DNA from: Williamsia muralis
Lineage (GTDB): Bacteria; Actinomycetota; Actinomycetes; Mycobacteriales; Mycobacteriaceae
Direction of reading: 5' to 3'
Assembly (NCBI RefSeq): GCF_002735905.1
Contig: NZ_PEBD01000004.1
Coordinates: 434,001 to 498,000 of the forward strand
DNA: 64,000 nucleotides
The position numbers and the translations under genes are program-made. The notes beneath the pieces were generated by a model. That model worked only from the letters and a program-made list of their open reading frames with translations, made no database searches and was not told the DNA's origin. This document shows positions 45,447-53,982 of this stretch, piece by piece. Positions within the stretch are counted from its first letter, which is position 1; each line of letters opens with the position of its first letter.

Positions 45447-45540
45447 CGGACGCGTGCTGGGACGGTGGCGGACGTTGTTTTTGCGTGTTGTCCACCTGAG
45501 GGCAACCGGCTGACCACCTGCGCCCGCAATACTGGGCGCC

Positions 45541-46245
45541 GTGGCAGGACAACTGATCGTCTCGGTTTCTGGTATCCGTGACACCACTCTCGGGCAGGTT
45601 CAGGCCTTCGCCGATGAGGTGGCCACACGAGACGTGCCGCTGTCGTTCCTCGTCGCGCCTCGCCTCAAGGGCGGCTACCGCCTGGCCGAGGACGTTGATA
45701 CGTGCGCATGGCTACGCGAACGACGCAGCGGCGACGACGCGATCGTGCTGCACGGGTACAACCAGGTACCCAGCCGCCGTCGGCGAGCCGAGTTCGCCGA
45801 ACTCGGAGCGCACGAGGCCGGTCTGCGACTGCTGGCCGCTGACAGGATGCTCGAGCAGATCGGGCTACGCACCCGGATCTTCGCCGCTCCCAGGTGGAAT
45901 GCATCACCAGGCGCCCGCTCTGCCCTGGCCGGTCGCGGCTTCCGCACCAACCTGGGCTTCACCAGTATCGAAGACGTGATGACCGGGACGTCGACCAAGG
46001 CGCGAGTCCTCGGTATCGGAGACGGCTTCTCGGCCGAGTCATGGTGGTGCCGGCTCCTCGTCCGCAACACGGTCCGGGTGGCGCGCCGCGGCGGGGTGGT
46101 CCGGCTCTCGGTGGCGGCCAAACACCTCGGCGAGCCGGTGACGGGCAAAGCTGTTGTCGACTGCATCGACCTCGCCTTGCTCCACGGCGCGCAGCCGGTG
46201 ACGTACCGCAACCTCACGTCGACCGCGCTGCGACGGGCCGCCTGA
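45541..46245 (+). CDS. DUF2334 polysaccharide-deacetylase-like protein
   Basis: A 234-residue protein of the DUF2334 group of NodB-like deacetylase folds. Blocks are LIVSVSGIRDTTLGQVQAFA, PLSFLVAPRLKGGYRL, DAIVLHGYNQ (metal-site-like His) and RIFAAPRWNASPGA. The usual first Asp-Asp metal motif is reduced to SGIRD, so catalysis is uncertain. There is no signal peptide. A gene of this family also precedes purS-purQ in M. tuberculosis. Confidence 0.82.
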   Translation: MAGQLIVSVSGIRDTTLGQVQAFADEVATRDVPLSFLVAPRLKGGYRLAEDVDTCAWLRERRSGDDAIVLHGYNQVPSRRRRAEFAELGAHEAGLRLLAADRMLEQIGLRTRIFAAPRWNASPGARSALAGRGFRTNLGFTSIEDVMTGTSTKARVLGIGDGFSAESWWCRLLVRNTVRVARRGGVVRLSVAAKHLGEPVTGKAVVDCIDLALLHGAQPVTYRNLTSTALRRAA

Positions 46246-46322
46246 GGTAGGAAGTCGGGCCGAGAGTTCCGGGCCAGTCCGAGCCGGGAACCTCCGGGGC
46301 CGGTCCATCAAGCGATTGCCGG

Positions 46323-46328
46323 TAGAGT
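46323..46328 (+). promoter_or_regulatory. Putative -10 box of purSQ
   Basis: TAGAGT is a TANNNT box 36 bases before the purS start. A purine-rich AAGAGGAG ribosome site lies between, so this gene, unlike purD, purB and purC, seems to have a leader. The rest of the 119-base gap shows nothing. Confidence 0.4.
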
Positions 46329-46364
46329 GACGGCTGAAAACCGCAGCTGAAGAGGAGCGCCCAA

Positions 46365-46613
46365 GTGGCTCGAGTGGTAGTTGACGTGATGCCCAAAGCC
46401 GAGATCCTGGATCCGCAGGGTCAGGCGATCAGCGGCGCGCTGGGCCGATTGGGGTTCGACGGCATCGCCGACGTACGCCAGGGCAAGCGTTTCGAACTGG
46501 AAGTGGACGACTCGGTGGATGACGAAGCGCTCGACCGCATCGCGGCAGAATTGCTGGCAAACACCGTGATCGAGGACTACTCGGTGACCCGGGTGCAGGA
46601 GGCCGCATCGTGA
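46365..46613 (+). CDS. purS: FGAM synthase subunit PurS
   Basis: An 82-residue small subunit of the three-part phosphoribosylformylglycinamidine synthase (PurS-PurQ-PurL). [20 protein letters not shown] and [16 protein letters not shown] are the family blocks. GTG start after a good AAGAGGAG. It overlaps purQ by four bases (GTGA). PurL is not in this window. Confidence 0.96.
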   Translation: MARVVVDVMPKAEILDPQGQAISGALGRLGFDGIADVRQGKRFELEVDDSVDDEALDRIAAELLANTVIEDYSVTRVQEAAS

Positions 46614-47290
46614 CGGCCCGCGTGGGGGTCATCACGTTCCCGGGGTCGCTCGACGACATCGATGCCGCGCGCGCGGTGCGCCTGGCCGGTGGTCAGCCGG
46701 TGGAACTGTGGCACGGCGACGGCGACCTGCAAGGCGTGGACGCCGTTGTGGTTCCCGGTGGCTTCTCCTACGGCGACTACCTGCGCGCCGGCGCGATCGC
46801 CAGGTTTGCTCCCGTGATGGGTGCGCTGGTCGAGGCCGCAGGCAAGGGAATGCCGATTCTTGGCATCTGCAACGGCTTTCAGGTGCTGTGCGAAGCCGGG
46901 CTGTTGCCGGGGGCACTCACCCGCAACAACGGACTGCACTTCCTGTGTCGCGACCAATGGCTGAAGGTCGAATCGACCTCGTCGTCGTGGAGCAGTCGTT
47001 TCGAGGCGGGCGCAGAGATCCTCATCCCGCTCAAATCGGGTGAAGGCCGTTTCGTCGCGTCCGAGGCAGTGCTCGACGAACTCGAAGGTGAAGGCCGCGT
47101 GGTGTTCCGTTACGCCGGCGACAACCCGAATGGCTCGATGCGCGACATCGCCGGGATCGCCAGCGCCAACGGGCGCGTGGTGGGCCTGATGCCGCATCCC
47201 GAACACGCCACCGAAGCGCTGACCGGACCGAGTGACGACGGCCTCGGGTTGTTCTACTCCGCTCTTGACGCAGTGCTCACCACGGCCTGA
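46610..47290 (+). CDS. purQ: FGAM synthase glutaminase subunit PurQ
   Basis: A 226-residue class I glutamine amidotransferase supplying ammonia to PurL for FGAM formation. The nucleophile Cys is in [10 protein letters not shown] near residue 86, and the catalytic His/Glu are in PHPEHA near the C-terminus. [16 protein letters not shown] is the oxyanion region. Co-translated with purS; an M18 aminopeptidase gene follows after eight bases. Confidence 0.97.
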   Translation: MTARVGVITFPGSLDDIDAARAVRLAGGQPVELWHGDGDLQGVDAVVVPGGFSYGDYLRAGAIARFAPVMGALVEAAGKGMPILGICNGFQVLCEAGLLPGALTRNNGLHFLCRDQWLKVESTSSSWSSRFEAGAEILIPLKSGEGRFVASEAVLDELEGEGRVVFRYAGDNPNGSMRDIAGIASANGRVVGLMPHPEHATEALTGPSDDGLGLFYSALDAVLTTA

Positions 47291-47298
47291 GCAGAACG

Positions 47299-48570
47299 AT
47301 GGTGACCACCTCGGCCGACGCGGCCGGACTGGGTAGGTTCGTCGACGCATCGCCATCGCCGTTCCATGTGTGCGACTCGGTGGCCAAGGCGCTGGAGGTA
47401 GCGGGTTTTCGCGAGCTGAGCGAAGAGCATCAGTGGCCGAGCAAACCCGGGCGGCACTACGTGATGCGCGGGGGCTCGATCGTCGCCTGGGACAGCAGTG
47501 GACCGGGACGCGCTTTCCGGATCGTCGGGGGTCATACCGACAGTCCCAACCTCCGGGTGAAGCAGAACCCCGGCCTCCGCTCGGCCGGCCTGTCGATGGT
47601 GGGCCTGGAGAAGTACGGTGGCGCACTGCTCAATTCGTGGCTCGACCGCGATCTGGGCATTTCGGGCCGGTTGGCGATCCGGGACTCGAAAGGGCTCCGC
47701 CGCCGGCTGATCAAGATCGACGAACCTGTTCTGCGGGTCCCGCAGCTCGCCATTCACTTGTCCGAGGACCGGGCCGGTGTGACGCTCGACCCGCAGCGGC
47801 ACGTCAACGGTATCTGGTCGGTGGGTGAGAGCGGCCCCGGTTTCATGGAATGGATTGCCGCACAGGCAGAGGTGGGTGTGGATCAGCTCCTCGGTTGGGA
47901 ACTGATGACCCACGATCTGGCGCCGAGCCGAGTGGTCGGGGTCAATGACGACCTGCTGAGCGCACCCCGCCTGGACAACCAGGGAACGTGCTACGCCGGT
48001 ACCCGCGCGCTTGTCGATGTAGTCGAAGGTGGGGTCGGGCAGTACATTCCGATGCTCGCCCTGTTCGACCACGAAGAGGTCGGCAGCGGTTCGGATCGGG
48101 GCGCGGCGTCAGAGTTGCTGCCCACGGTGCTCGAACGAATCGTGTTGGCGGGAGGTGGTTCTCGTGAGGACTACCTGCGGTCGATGTCGATGAGTGCGTG
48201 CGCCTCCGGTGATATGGCCCATGCCACCCATCCCAATTACCCTGAGCGCCACGAACCGGCACATCAGATCTCCATCAACGGAGGGCCGGTGCTGAAGGTC
48301 AACCAGAATCTGCGCTATGCCAGCGATGCCGAAGGCGAAGCGCTGTTCGCGGTGGCCGCGGAGCAGGCCGGCGTACCACTGCAGCGGTACGTGCACCGCG
48401 CGGACCTGCCATGCGGGTCCACCATCGGCCCGATCACCGCCACCCGAACCGGTTTGACCACCGTTGATGTCGGTGCCCCGCAGCTCGCGATGCACAGCGC
48501 CCGCGAGCTGATGGGAACGGCCGACGTGGGAATGTACTCGGCCGCACTGGCCGCCTTCCTGAACCCCTGA
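47299..48570 (+). CDS. apeB: M18 family aspartyl/general aminopeptidase
   Basis: A 423-residue zinc aminopeptidase of family M18. Metal and catalytic blocks are GGHTDSPN (first His), ARLDNQG-like [12 protein letters not shown] (bridging Asp), [13 protein letters not shown] (general base Glu and metal ligands), [14 protein letters not shown] and the late MHSARE (last His). Typical members remove N-terminal residues from peptides in the cytosol. It closely follows purQ (8 bases) as in M. tuberculosis gene order nearby, and ends before a palindromic repeat. Confidence 0.94.
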   Translation: MVTTSADAAGLGRFVDASPSPFHVCDSVAKALEVAGFRELSEEHQWPSKPGRHYVMRGGSIVAWDSSGPGRAFRIVGGHTDSPNLRVKQNPGLRSAGLSMVGLEKYGGALLNSWLDRDLGISGRLAIRDSKGLRRRLIKIDEPVLRVPQLAIHLSEDRAGVTLDPQRHVNGIWSVGESGPGFMEWIAAQAEVGVDQLLGWELMTHDLAPSRVVGVNDDLLSAPRLDNQGTCYAGTRALVDVVEGGVGQYIPMLALFDHEEVGSGSDRGAASELLPTVLERIVLAGGGSREDYLRSMSMSACASGDMAHATHPNYPERHEPAHQISINGGPVLKVNQNLRYASDAEGEALFAVAAEQAGVPLQRYVHRADLPCGSTIGPITATRTGLTTVDVGAPQLAMHSARELMGTADVGMYSAALAAFLNP

Positions 48571-48598
48571 CGGCCCAAGTCCTCCGAGTCCGGCCAAA

Positions 48599-48621
48599 TC
48601 CTCCGGTTGCAATCGGAGGAT
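48599..48621. repeat. Third copy of the CTCCGGTTGCAA palindrome family
   Basis: ATCCTCCGGTTGCAAT-type palindrome with TCGGAGGAT right arm (one central mismatch pair compared with the 38.6 kb copies), again followed by GAGGTCGGAGG. It sits in the 85-base gap between the convergent aminopeptidase and VOC genes, the same setting as the pair after purB. Confidence 0.75.
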
Positions 48622-48655
48622 GAGGCCGAGGTCGGAGGGTGTGTGACCGGCGAGG

Positions 48656-49975
48656 TCAGTACTGCGCCAACCAGAACGGGCTGCCCTGGTCGTCGAGGCA
48701 TTCGGCGGAGATGGCGTAGGACTGCCGTGCGGGGCCTTCGATGACCATGCCGCCGGCAGCGCGAACTCGTTCGACGGCGGTTTCGATGTCATCGACCACC
48801 CACATCGGCACCGACAGCGAGTGGTCCTGTCCGCCGGCGATGCCCGTCATTGGGTGGCCGTCGACCACTTCCCAGCCGTCTTCGATCCTCCCGCCGGTGA
48901 ACTTCCAGCCCAGCACCCGACCATAGAAGTCGCGCCACCGAGAACTGTCCGGGGTGTAGTGGGTCATGTAGGTCAGTTCGCCATGACCCGTGCCGTTCAC
49001 GGGGGGACGCGGATCATTGCCGCTCGGCCGGTAGACAGCAAAGGTGACTCCCTGGTTGTCCACGGCGTCGAGCAGTTCACCGAAGGGGAGCTGGTGAACG
49101 TCGCCGGTGGAACCGCCGGCGGCGGCGATGTCTGCCCGGGCGCCGTCCAGATCGTCAACGGCGTACGCGCACAACATCGTCGGATCACCGGGAACAGAGA
49201 CGATGCCCAGTCGGTGCGCGAGGTTGGTGACCTGACCGGTCTCCGAATCGAACTCCCAGCCCAGGACCGAATTGTAGAAGCGGGCGGCCCGATCGACGTC
49301 GGTGGTCCACAGCGAGCAGTAACCGAGATCGCCGCGTCGGATCCCCTCCGCCGGGCTCCGTTCCGGGACGGTGGACGCGGAAGGTCCCGTCAGCATCCAG
49401 CGGTGGCCGAACGGGTCGATGATCGATCCGGTCCGTGATCCGTAGCCTTCGTATGGTTCGCGCTGCACGGTTGCACCACCGTCGGCAGCCCTGCGCACAG
49501 CAACATCGGTGTCGGGCACCGGCAACATCAGCGAGACCGAGACAGATTGTGGGGCAGGGGCCTTGAGGCCGAGCTCGGCGAACTCGCCGGCAAGGTAGAT
49601 GACGCCGCCGCCGATCAGGAGTTCGGCGTGGCCGATCTTTCCGTCGTCCATCACGATCGGCTCACCACGCACTTGCGCACCGAGATGCTCGGTATACCAC
49701 TCGATGGCTGCGCCGGGGTCGGCGACGGTGAGGTAAGGCAACGCGCCGGGACGCTCGACAACCGAGGGCGTTGCGGGACTGCGAGATTCAGCAATACCGA
49801 CTGACTCGGCGGAATCGAGAGGTTCGGACAAGACATCTGTTGACATGGTCACTCCTTCGGGTAAGTCCAGCCCACGTTCGAGCCGCGTTCGCAGCCGGCG
49901 CGCGAAGTCGGGGTCGGGCGCGACCGGAACATCGTCTGCGGCCAGTGCGGTGAACGGATCGAGGTCTGGGTTCAT
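48656..49975 (-). CDS. Triple VOC (glyoxalase-fold) protein paired with ECF sigma
   Basis: A 439-residue protein. Residues 1 to about 45 (DPFTALAADDVPVAPDPDFA, RRLRTRLERGLDLP) form a separate N-terminal segment. Three vicinal-oxygen-chelate domains follow: about 75-190 (YLTVADPGAAIEWYTEHLG), 205-320 (YCSLWTTDVDRAARFYNSVL) and 325-439 (YMTHYTPDSSRWRDFYGRVL). The start ATG overlaps the ECF sigma stop by four bases, so both are made together. The metal ligands of active glyoxalases are not all obvious. It could be a stress enzyme of the sigma regulon or, through the N-terminal segment, a sigma modulator (inference). Confidence 0.85.
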   Translation of the reverse strand: MNPDLDPFTALAADDVPVAPDPDFARRLRTRLERGLDLPEGVTMSTDVLSEPLDSAESVGIAESRSPATPSVVERPGALPYLTVADPGAAIEWYTEHLGAQVRGEPIVMDDGKIGHAELLIGGGVIYLAGEFAELGLKAPAPQSVSVSLMLPVPDTDVAVRRAADGGATVQREPYEGYGSRTGSIIDPFGHRWMLTGPSASTVPERSPAEGIRRGDLGYCSLWTTDVDRAARFYNSVLGWEFDSETGQVTNLAHRLGIVSVPGDPTMLCAYAVDDLDGARADIAAAGGSTGDVHQLPFGELLDAVDNQGVTFAVYRPSGNDPRPPVNGTGHGELTYMTHYTPDSSRWRDFYGRVLGWKFTGGRIEDGWEVVDGHPMTGIAGGQDHSLSVPMWVVDDIETAVERVRAAGGMVIEGPARQSYAISAECLDDQGSPFWLAQY

Positions 49976-50547
49976 GACCGGCCTCCTCTCGGTCGCAGCG
50001 ACGTGGGACTGGGATCGTTGGTGTCGGGATAGGCCGTGCGGAAGGCCCGCTTGGCCCGTGTGAGCAGCGCCTCGGTGGCCGCGACGGTGCGGCCCAACAG
50101 CTCCGCGCATTGACCGACCGTGCAGTCGTCGACGTACCGCAGGGTCAACACCGCCCGGTGCGTGGTCGACAACTGGGCGAGGGTGTACTCGGCCATCAAC
50201 CGGTCCAGGTGGACGTCCCATTCGTCGTCGGCCGGGTCGTCGCGCACCTCGTCGACGGGTGTCGGGGTGCGCTGCATGCGACGCCAGTGGTCTGCCAGTT
50301 TGTGTCTGGCGATGCCGATGAGCCATGGGATGGACGGTTCGGGAGCGTCCACACCCCGGGCGCTGTCCATCGCGGCCAGAAACGTCTCTGAGGTGAGATC
50401 TTCGGCCACGCTGGTGTCGCGTGTTCGCCGCAGCAGGTACCCGTACACGGCCGGCAGCGCCTCGTCGTACAGGTCGAGCATTGTCCGCCCGGCCGACGGT
50501 GGTCCACCGTCCGCCCGATTCGACGTGCTCCCCGCTGTGCCGCTCAC
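49972..50547 (-). CDS. ECF-type RNA polymerase sigma factor
   Basis: A 191-residue sigma factor with regions 2 (LYDEALPAVYGYLLRRTRD, AEDLTSETFLAAMD, PWLIGIARHKLADHWRR) and 4 (LSTTHRAVLTLRYVDDCTVG, CAELLGRTVAATEALLTRAK), and no region 3, as in extracytoplasmic-function sigmas. GTG 50547; an internal Met (TMLDLYDEAL) is an alternative. No classic zinc-binding anti-sigma gene is adjacent. Its only partner is the overlapping triple-VOC gene downstream. Confidence 0.93.
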   Translation of the reverse strand: MSGTAGSTSNRADGGPPSAGRTMLDLYDEALPAVYGYLLRRTRDTSVAEDLTSETFLAAMDSARGVDAPEPSIPWLIGIARHKLADHWRRMQRTPTPVDEVRDDPADDEWDVHLDRLMAEYTLAQLSTTHRAVLTLRYVDDCTVGQCAELLGRTVAATEALLTRAKRAFRTAYPDTNDPSPTSLRPRGGRS

Positions 50548-50601
50548 ATCCTCATAGTCGTCCCGGCGGGGCGTTATCCGACGCCCTCTGGCGAAACTTT
50601 T

Positions 50602-51885
50602 TTACGACGGCGCCAGGAGCGAGAGGGTGGTGCCCTCCTCGAGCACGAGATATCCGTCGACGATGGCGGCTTGTCCACCGACTATCGACCGCTGCCAGGC
50701 AACGGATCCGTCACCGATGTTGAACGCTGTGAGCTCGCCGGCGTTGCCGAACACCGCGGTGTCCTCGCCCTGGCCGACACACGTGAGGTAGTCGATGTTG
50801 GTACCGGGCTGTCCCGGCTCGGGGCGCGGGACCTCCCCTACCTTCTCCCCGGTCCGCAGGTCGAGGATCGACCGACTTCCGTCCTTGCGGGCGAAAGCGA
50901 CCACGGAGCCGCACGGCCGCGAGGCCACCTTCGACAGCTCGGGGTCGGTGACCTGCCACAGTTTGTCCTTCTGAGCGGGGTCGAAGACCGAGTAGGCGCC
51001 CTGGGTCTGCATGACCTGTCCCGGGCCGGACCCGGTGGTCACGGCGAGGACTGCCGGTCCCGACACCAGCTGTTGTCCCTCGTTCACGGAGGTCCGGGTG
51101 CCGCCACGCGTGTAGAACTCGACGCGAGGGGATCCGGCATCGGTGAACTGCAGGGCCACACCGGTGGGATAGATGCGCAGATCGCACGACGCGCAACCGA
51201 ATTTGTCAGCCCCTGTCGCCGGATCGATGACGTGCTTGGAACCGTCCGACGCGCTGATCACCACGAGTTCGCCGTCGACCTCTGTCTTCGCCGCCGCCGC
51301 AAATGAACGGGCCCAGAGCTGTGTGCCGTCGGGCTTGTTGCGGGTGACCTGATAACCGGACCCGTTGACCCGGAGGAAGTCCGGCCCCACACCCACCACC
51401 GACTGAGTGTCGTTGTCGGGCGAGGCATCCCGCAGTTGGCCGGTTGTCAGGTCTGCGAGATAGAACCCGTCTGGCTGGTCCGCCAGATTCAGGGCGCATC
51501 CCACCTCGCCGCTGCCGTTGATCGCGCAAGAACCGAGCCCGGCGTCGATCGGGGTGTCCCACAACTGTTCACCGGTGCGGTGGTCGATTGCCGAATAGGT
51601 GTTGCCGAGCCCCGACGGATAGGCCACCAACCAGACGTCACCGAATGTGCCCACCACTTCCGGGGTGTCGCCCTCACCGTAGGTCTGCATGCTGGTGAGG
51701 TCCAGGCTCCACCGCTCTTCTGGCGAGTTCGGGTACGGACGGAGCTGACCGTTGCCGTACACCGTGGCGTCAGCGGTCGGGTTGACCGAGAACACCAGAC
51801 CGACGGACACAACCATCGCGACGGACAGCAGGAACACAACGGATCCGATTCCGGGCATGGATCGGCGTTTGAGCATGTGGTCCAT
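50602..51885 (-). CDS. Membrane-anchored PQQ-type beta-propeller protein
   Basis: A protein of about 427 residues. From ATG 51885 a basic stretch (LKRRSMPG) and one membrane segment (SVVFLLSVAMVVSVGLVFSV, about 13-33) anchor an external beta-propeller. Repeats of the PQQ type are visible, such as YSAIDHRTGEQLWDTPID, YQVTRNKPDGTQLWARSF and LTAFNIGDGSVAWQRSIVGG. Cysteines occur in pairs (GCASCDLR). No cofactor-dependent dehydrogenase motif is seen, so it is more likely a scaffold or BamB-like propeller. It is divergent from the lipase gene. Confidence 0.82.
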   Translation of the reverse strand: MDHMLKRRSMPGIGSVVFLLSVAMVVSVGLVFSVNPTADATVYGNGQLRPYPNSPEERWSLDLTSMQTYGEGDTPEVVGTFGDVWLVAYPSGLGNTYSAIDHRTGEQLWDTPIDAGLGSCAINGSGEVGCALNLADQPDGFYLADLTTGQLRDASPDNDTQSVVGVGPDFLRVNGSGYQVTRNKPDGTQLWARSFAAAAKTEVDGELVVISASDGSKHVIDPATGADKFGCASCDLRIYPTGVALQFTDAGSPRVEFYTRGGTRTSVNEGQQLVSGPAVLAVTTGSGPGQVMQTQGAYSVFDPAQKDKLWQVTDPELSKVASRPCGSVVAFARKDGSRSILDLRTGEKVGEVPRPEPGQPGTNIDYLTCVGQGEDTAVFGNAGELTAFNIGDGSVAWQRSIVGGQAAIVDGYLVLEEGTTLSLLAPS

Positions 51886-51939
51886 CCAATCACGACACCC
51901 GTACCGACCAGGGTGAACATCGGCCCACGACACACCCTC

Positions 51940-51945
51940 TAACCT
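51940..51945 (+). promoter_or_regulatory. Leaderless -10 element of the lipase gene
   Basis: TAACCT (TANNNT) ends six bases before ATG 51952, identical in sequence and spacing to the box of the peroxidase gene at 44946. Confidence 0.5.
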
Positions 51946-51951
51946 GGACAC

Positions 51952-52968
51952 ATGCCCAACAATGCGATCGGTCGCCTCCTGGGCGACGCGATGACGGTGC
52001 CGCTACGCGTGGGTGGGATGCTTCGGGGCCGTGCGCAACCCAAGGCCGGCGGTTTGAACGGGCTCGCAGGCGTGTCGAATCCCGCCGCGGCCGCCACTGC
52101 GCAGGAACGCAAGGTCGCCTACAACTTCTTCGCCGGTATCCCGTACGAACTCCGAAATCCGGGCGGTCACCTTCCCGGTGCGAACGACTGGGACAAGCCG
52201 CTGAGCCGCGACCATCCGAATCCGGTGGTTCTGGTCCACGGCACCGGCGGTGGGGCGCAGACCAATTGGGGCACGTATGTGCCGCTGTTGCTCAACGAGG
52301 GTTTCTCCGTTTTTTCGCTGACCTACGGCGCGATCAAGGGTGTGCCGTGGCCGCTGTCGGCAATCGGCGGAATGGCGAGGATGGAGGACAGTGCAGCCGA
52401 GTTCGGCGAGTTCGTGGACAAGATCCTCGACGCCACCGGCGCCGACAAGGTCGATGTCGTCGGACATTCACAGGGGACGCTGATGCCCAGCTACTGGGCG
52501 AAGTTCCTCGGCGGACACCACAAGATTCGCAAGTACGTGTCCATCGCCCCGTTGTGGCAGGGAACGTCCGCCTTCCAAGGTGTGCTGCAACGAATCAATC
52601 TGCCGCTCGGCCTGGATCCGACAAAGGTCCTGCCCTGCTATTCGGCGCCGCAGATGATGGCAGGATCTGACTTCATCTCGAAGATCAACGCTGACGGCGG
52701 ACCCTATCTACCCGGTATCGACTACATCAACATCTCCACGAAGTACGACGAGTTCGTGGTGCCGTACAGCAGCGGCCAGCTTCCTGGCGGTGACGACAGG
52801 TCGGTCACGAACATCGTTGTGCAAGAGAACTGTTCACATGATTACAGTGATCACCTTGCGATCTGCGGCTCACAGCGGGCGGCGCTGTACGTCCTCAATT
52901 CGCTCGACGATCAAAGGGACGCGCGAGACGTTCCGTGTATGTTCGTGCCGCCCTTCTTCGGATCCTGA
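51952..52968 (+). CDS. Lipase/esterase, alpha/beta-hydrolase (EstA/lipase class 2 type)
   Basis: A 338-residue alpha/beta hydrolase similar to actinobacterial triacylglycerol lipases. The oxyanion block VVLVHGTGGGAQTNWG is near residues 92-107, the nucleophile serine is in DVVGHSQGTLMPSY near 172, and later STKYDEFVVPYSSG and NCSHDYSDH supply Asp and His. Two cysteines near the C-terminus may form a disulfide, which suggests export, yet the N-terminus lacks a clear signal peptide. It is convergent with an AraC gene. Confidence 0.88.
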   Translation: MPNNAIGRLLGDAMTVPLRVGGMLRGRAQPKAGGLNGLAGVSNPAAAATAQERKVAYNFFAGIPYELRNPGGHLPGANDWDKPLSRDHPNPVVLVHGTGGGAQTNWGTYVPLLLNEGFSVFSLTYGAIKGVPWPLSAIGGMARMEDSAAEFGEFVDKILDATGADKVDVVGHSQGTLMPSYWAKFLGGHHKIRKYVSIAPLWQGTSAFQGVLQRINLPLGLDPTKVLPCYSAPQMMAGSDFISKINADGGPYLPGIDYINISTKYDEFVVPYSSGQLPGGDDRSVTNIVVQENCSHDYSDHLAICGSQRAALYVLNSLDDQRDARDVPCMFVPPFFGS

Positions 52969-52984
52969 CAGACACCGGAGTTGA

Positions 52985-53926
52985 TCACCCGGCAAGCGAT
53001 CTGCGGTAGTCGCGCGGGCTCATTCCACGAACGCGTTTGAACGCGGCGCTCAGCGCAAAAGCGCTGCCGTATCCGACCTCTCGGGCAACCGCCTCGAGAG
53101 TGCGATCGCCCGATGCCAGTAGATCGGCCGCCATGGACAGCCGCCACGCCGTCAGGTAGGTCATCGGTGGTTCCCCGACGAGGTCGTTGAACCGCCGTGC
53201 GAGTGCCGCGCGGGATACAGTGCATCGGCGGGCCAGGTCGGACACCGTCCAGGGATGCTCTGGATTGTGGTGGATCAAGGAGAGCGCTTGGCCCACCACC
53301 GGATCCGATTCCGCCGCGATCCACGTCGGCCCCGCCGATTCAGGCCTCGAGAACCATGCTCGCAGGGTGTCGATGAGCAGGAGGTCGAGGAGGCGGTCCA
53401 GCATCACTTCTTGGCCCGGCACTCGGCGCGTCATCTCGGCGGCGAGGAGCCCCGTCAGCGCAGCGTTGCCCTGCACCGTGATCAGCCGGGGGAGTGCGGC
53501 AAGCAGTCGAGCCGAAACCTCGCCCGTCGCGCCGTAAGTCCCCACGAGTGACACCGAATCGCCGGCGGCGTCGTTGCCCCATGTGCGAACACCGAGATTC
53601 ATCTCGTCAACCAGATCGGTACCGTCGGCGCGGACACATCGCTGGCCCGGTTGGATGAACGCGGCCGGCGACGCCTCCACGTCGCCGTAGACGTACGGGT
53701 CGGGGCCGCGGAGGACCGCGACATCGCCCGGGAACATCGACGTGGTCTCGCCATCGTCAAAGCGCACCGCGGCGGTACCGCTGACCGCCACCACCACGGT
53801 CAATGGCGCTTCGTCTTCGATTCGCACCGACCACGGCGGTGTCATCACCACCCGCAACAGAAAGGCATTGGCGGCGCGGGGCCCGTTGAGCACACTTCCG
53901 AGCGCATCCATTGGACGATTACACAT
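52985..53926 (-). CDS. AraC-family regulator with cupin_6 sensor
   Basis: A 313-residue regulator. The N-terminal cupin_6 domain (about 10-180, TVVVAVSGTAAVRFDDGE, FPGDVAVLRGPDPYV) senses a ligand. The C-terminal two HTH motifs (ARRCTVSRAALARRFNDLVG; AREVGYGSAFALSAAFKRVR) bind DNA. It is divergent from an NmrA-like oxidoreductase gene with 56 bases between starts, and such pairs are usually regulator and target. Confidence 0.92.
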   Translation of the reverse strand: MCNRPMDALGSVLNGPRAANAFLLRVVMTPPWSVRIEDEAPLTVVVAVSGTAAVRFDDGETTSMFPGDVAVLRGPDPYVYGDVEASPAAFIQPGQRCVRADGTDLVDEMNLGVRTWGNDAAGDSVSLVGTYGATGEVSARLLAALPRLITVQGNAALTGLLAAEMTRRVPGQEVMLDRLLDLLLIDTLRAWFSRPESAGPTWIAAESDPVVGQALSLIHHNPEHPWTVSDLARRCTVSRAALARRFNDLVGEPPMTYLTAWRLSMAADLLASGDRTLEAVAREVGYGSAFALSAAFKRVRGMSPRDYRRSLAG

Positions 53927-53982
53927 GAAAGTGAGCGTTCAGGCGATGGAAAGGCTCAATGTCGCGGGCTGTACTCGGATGT

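Noticed and set aside
46246-46364. Purine riboswitch before purS
   Set aside because: The 119-base gap lacks the conserved purine aptamer core and only a -10 box and ribosome site are visible.
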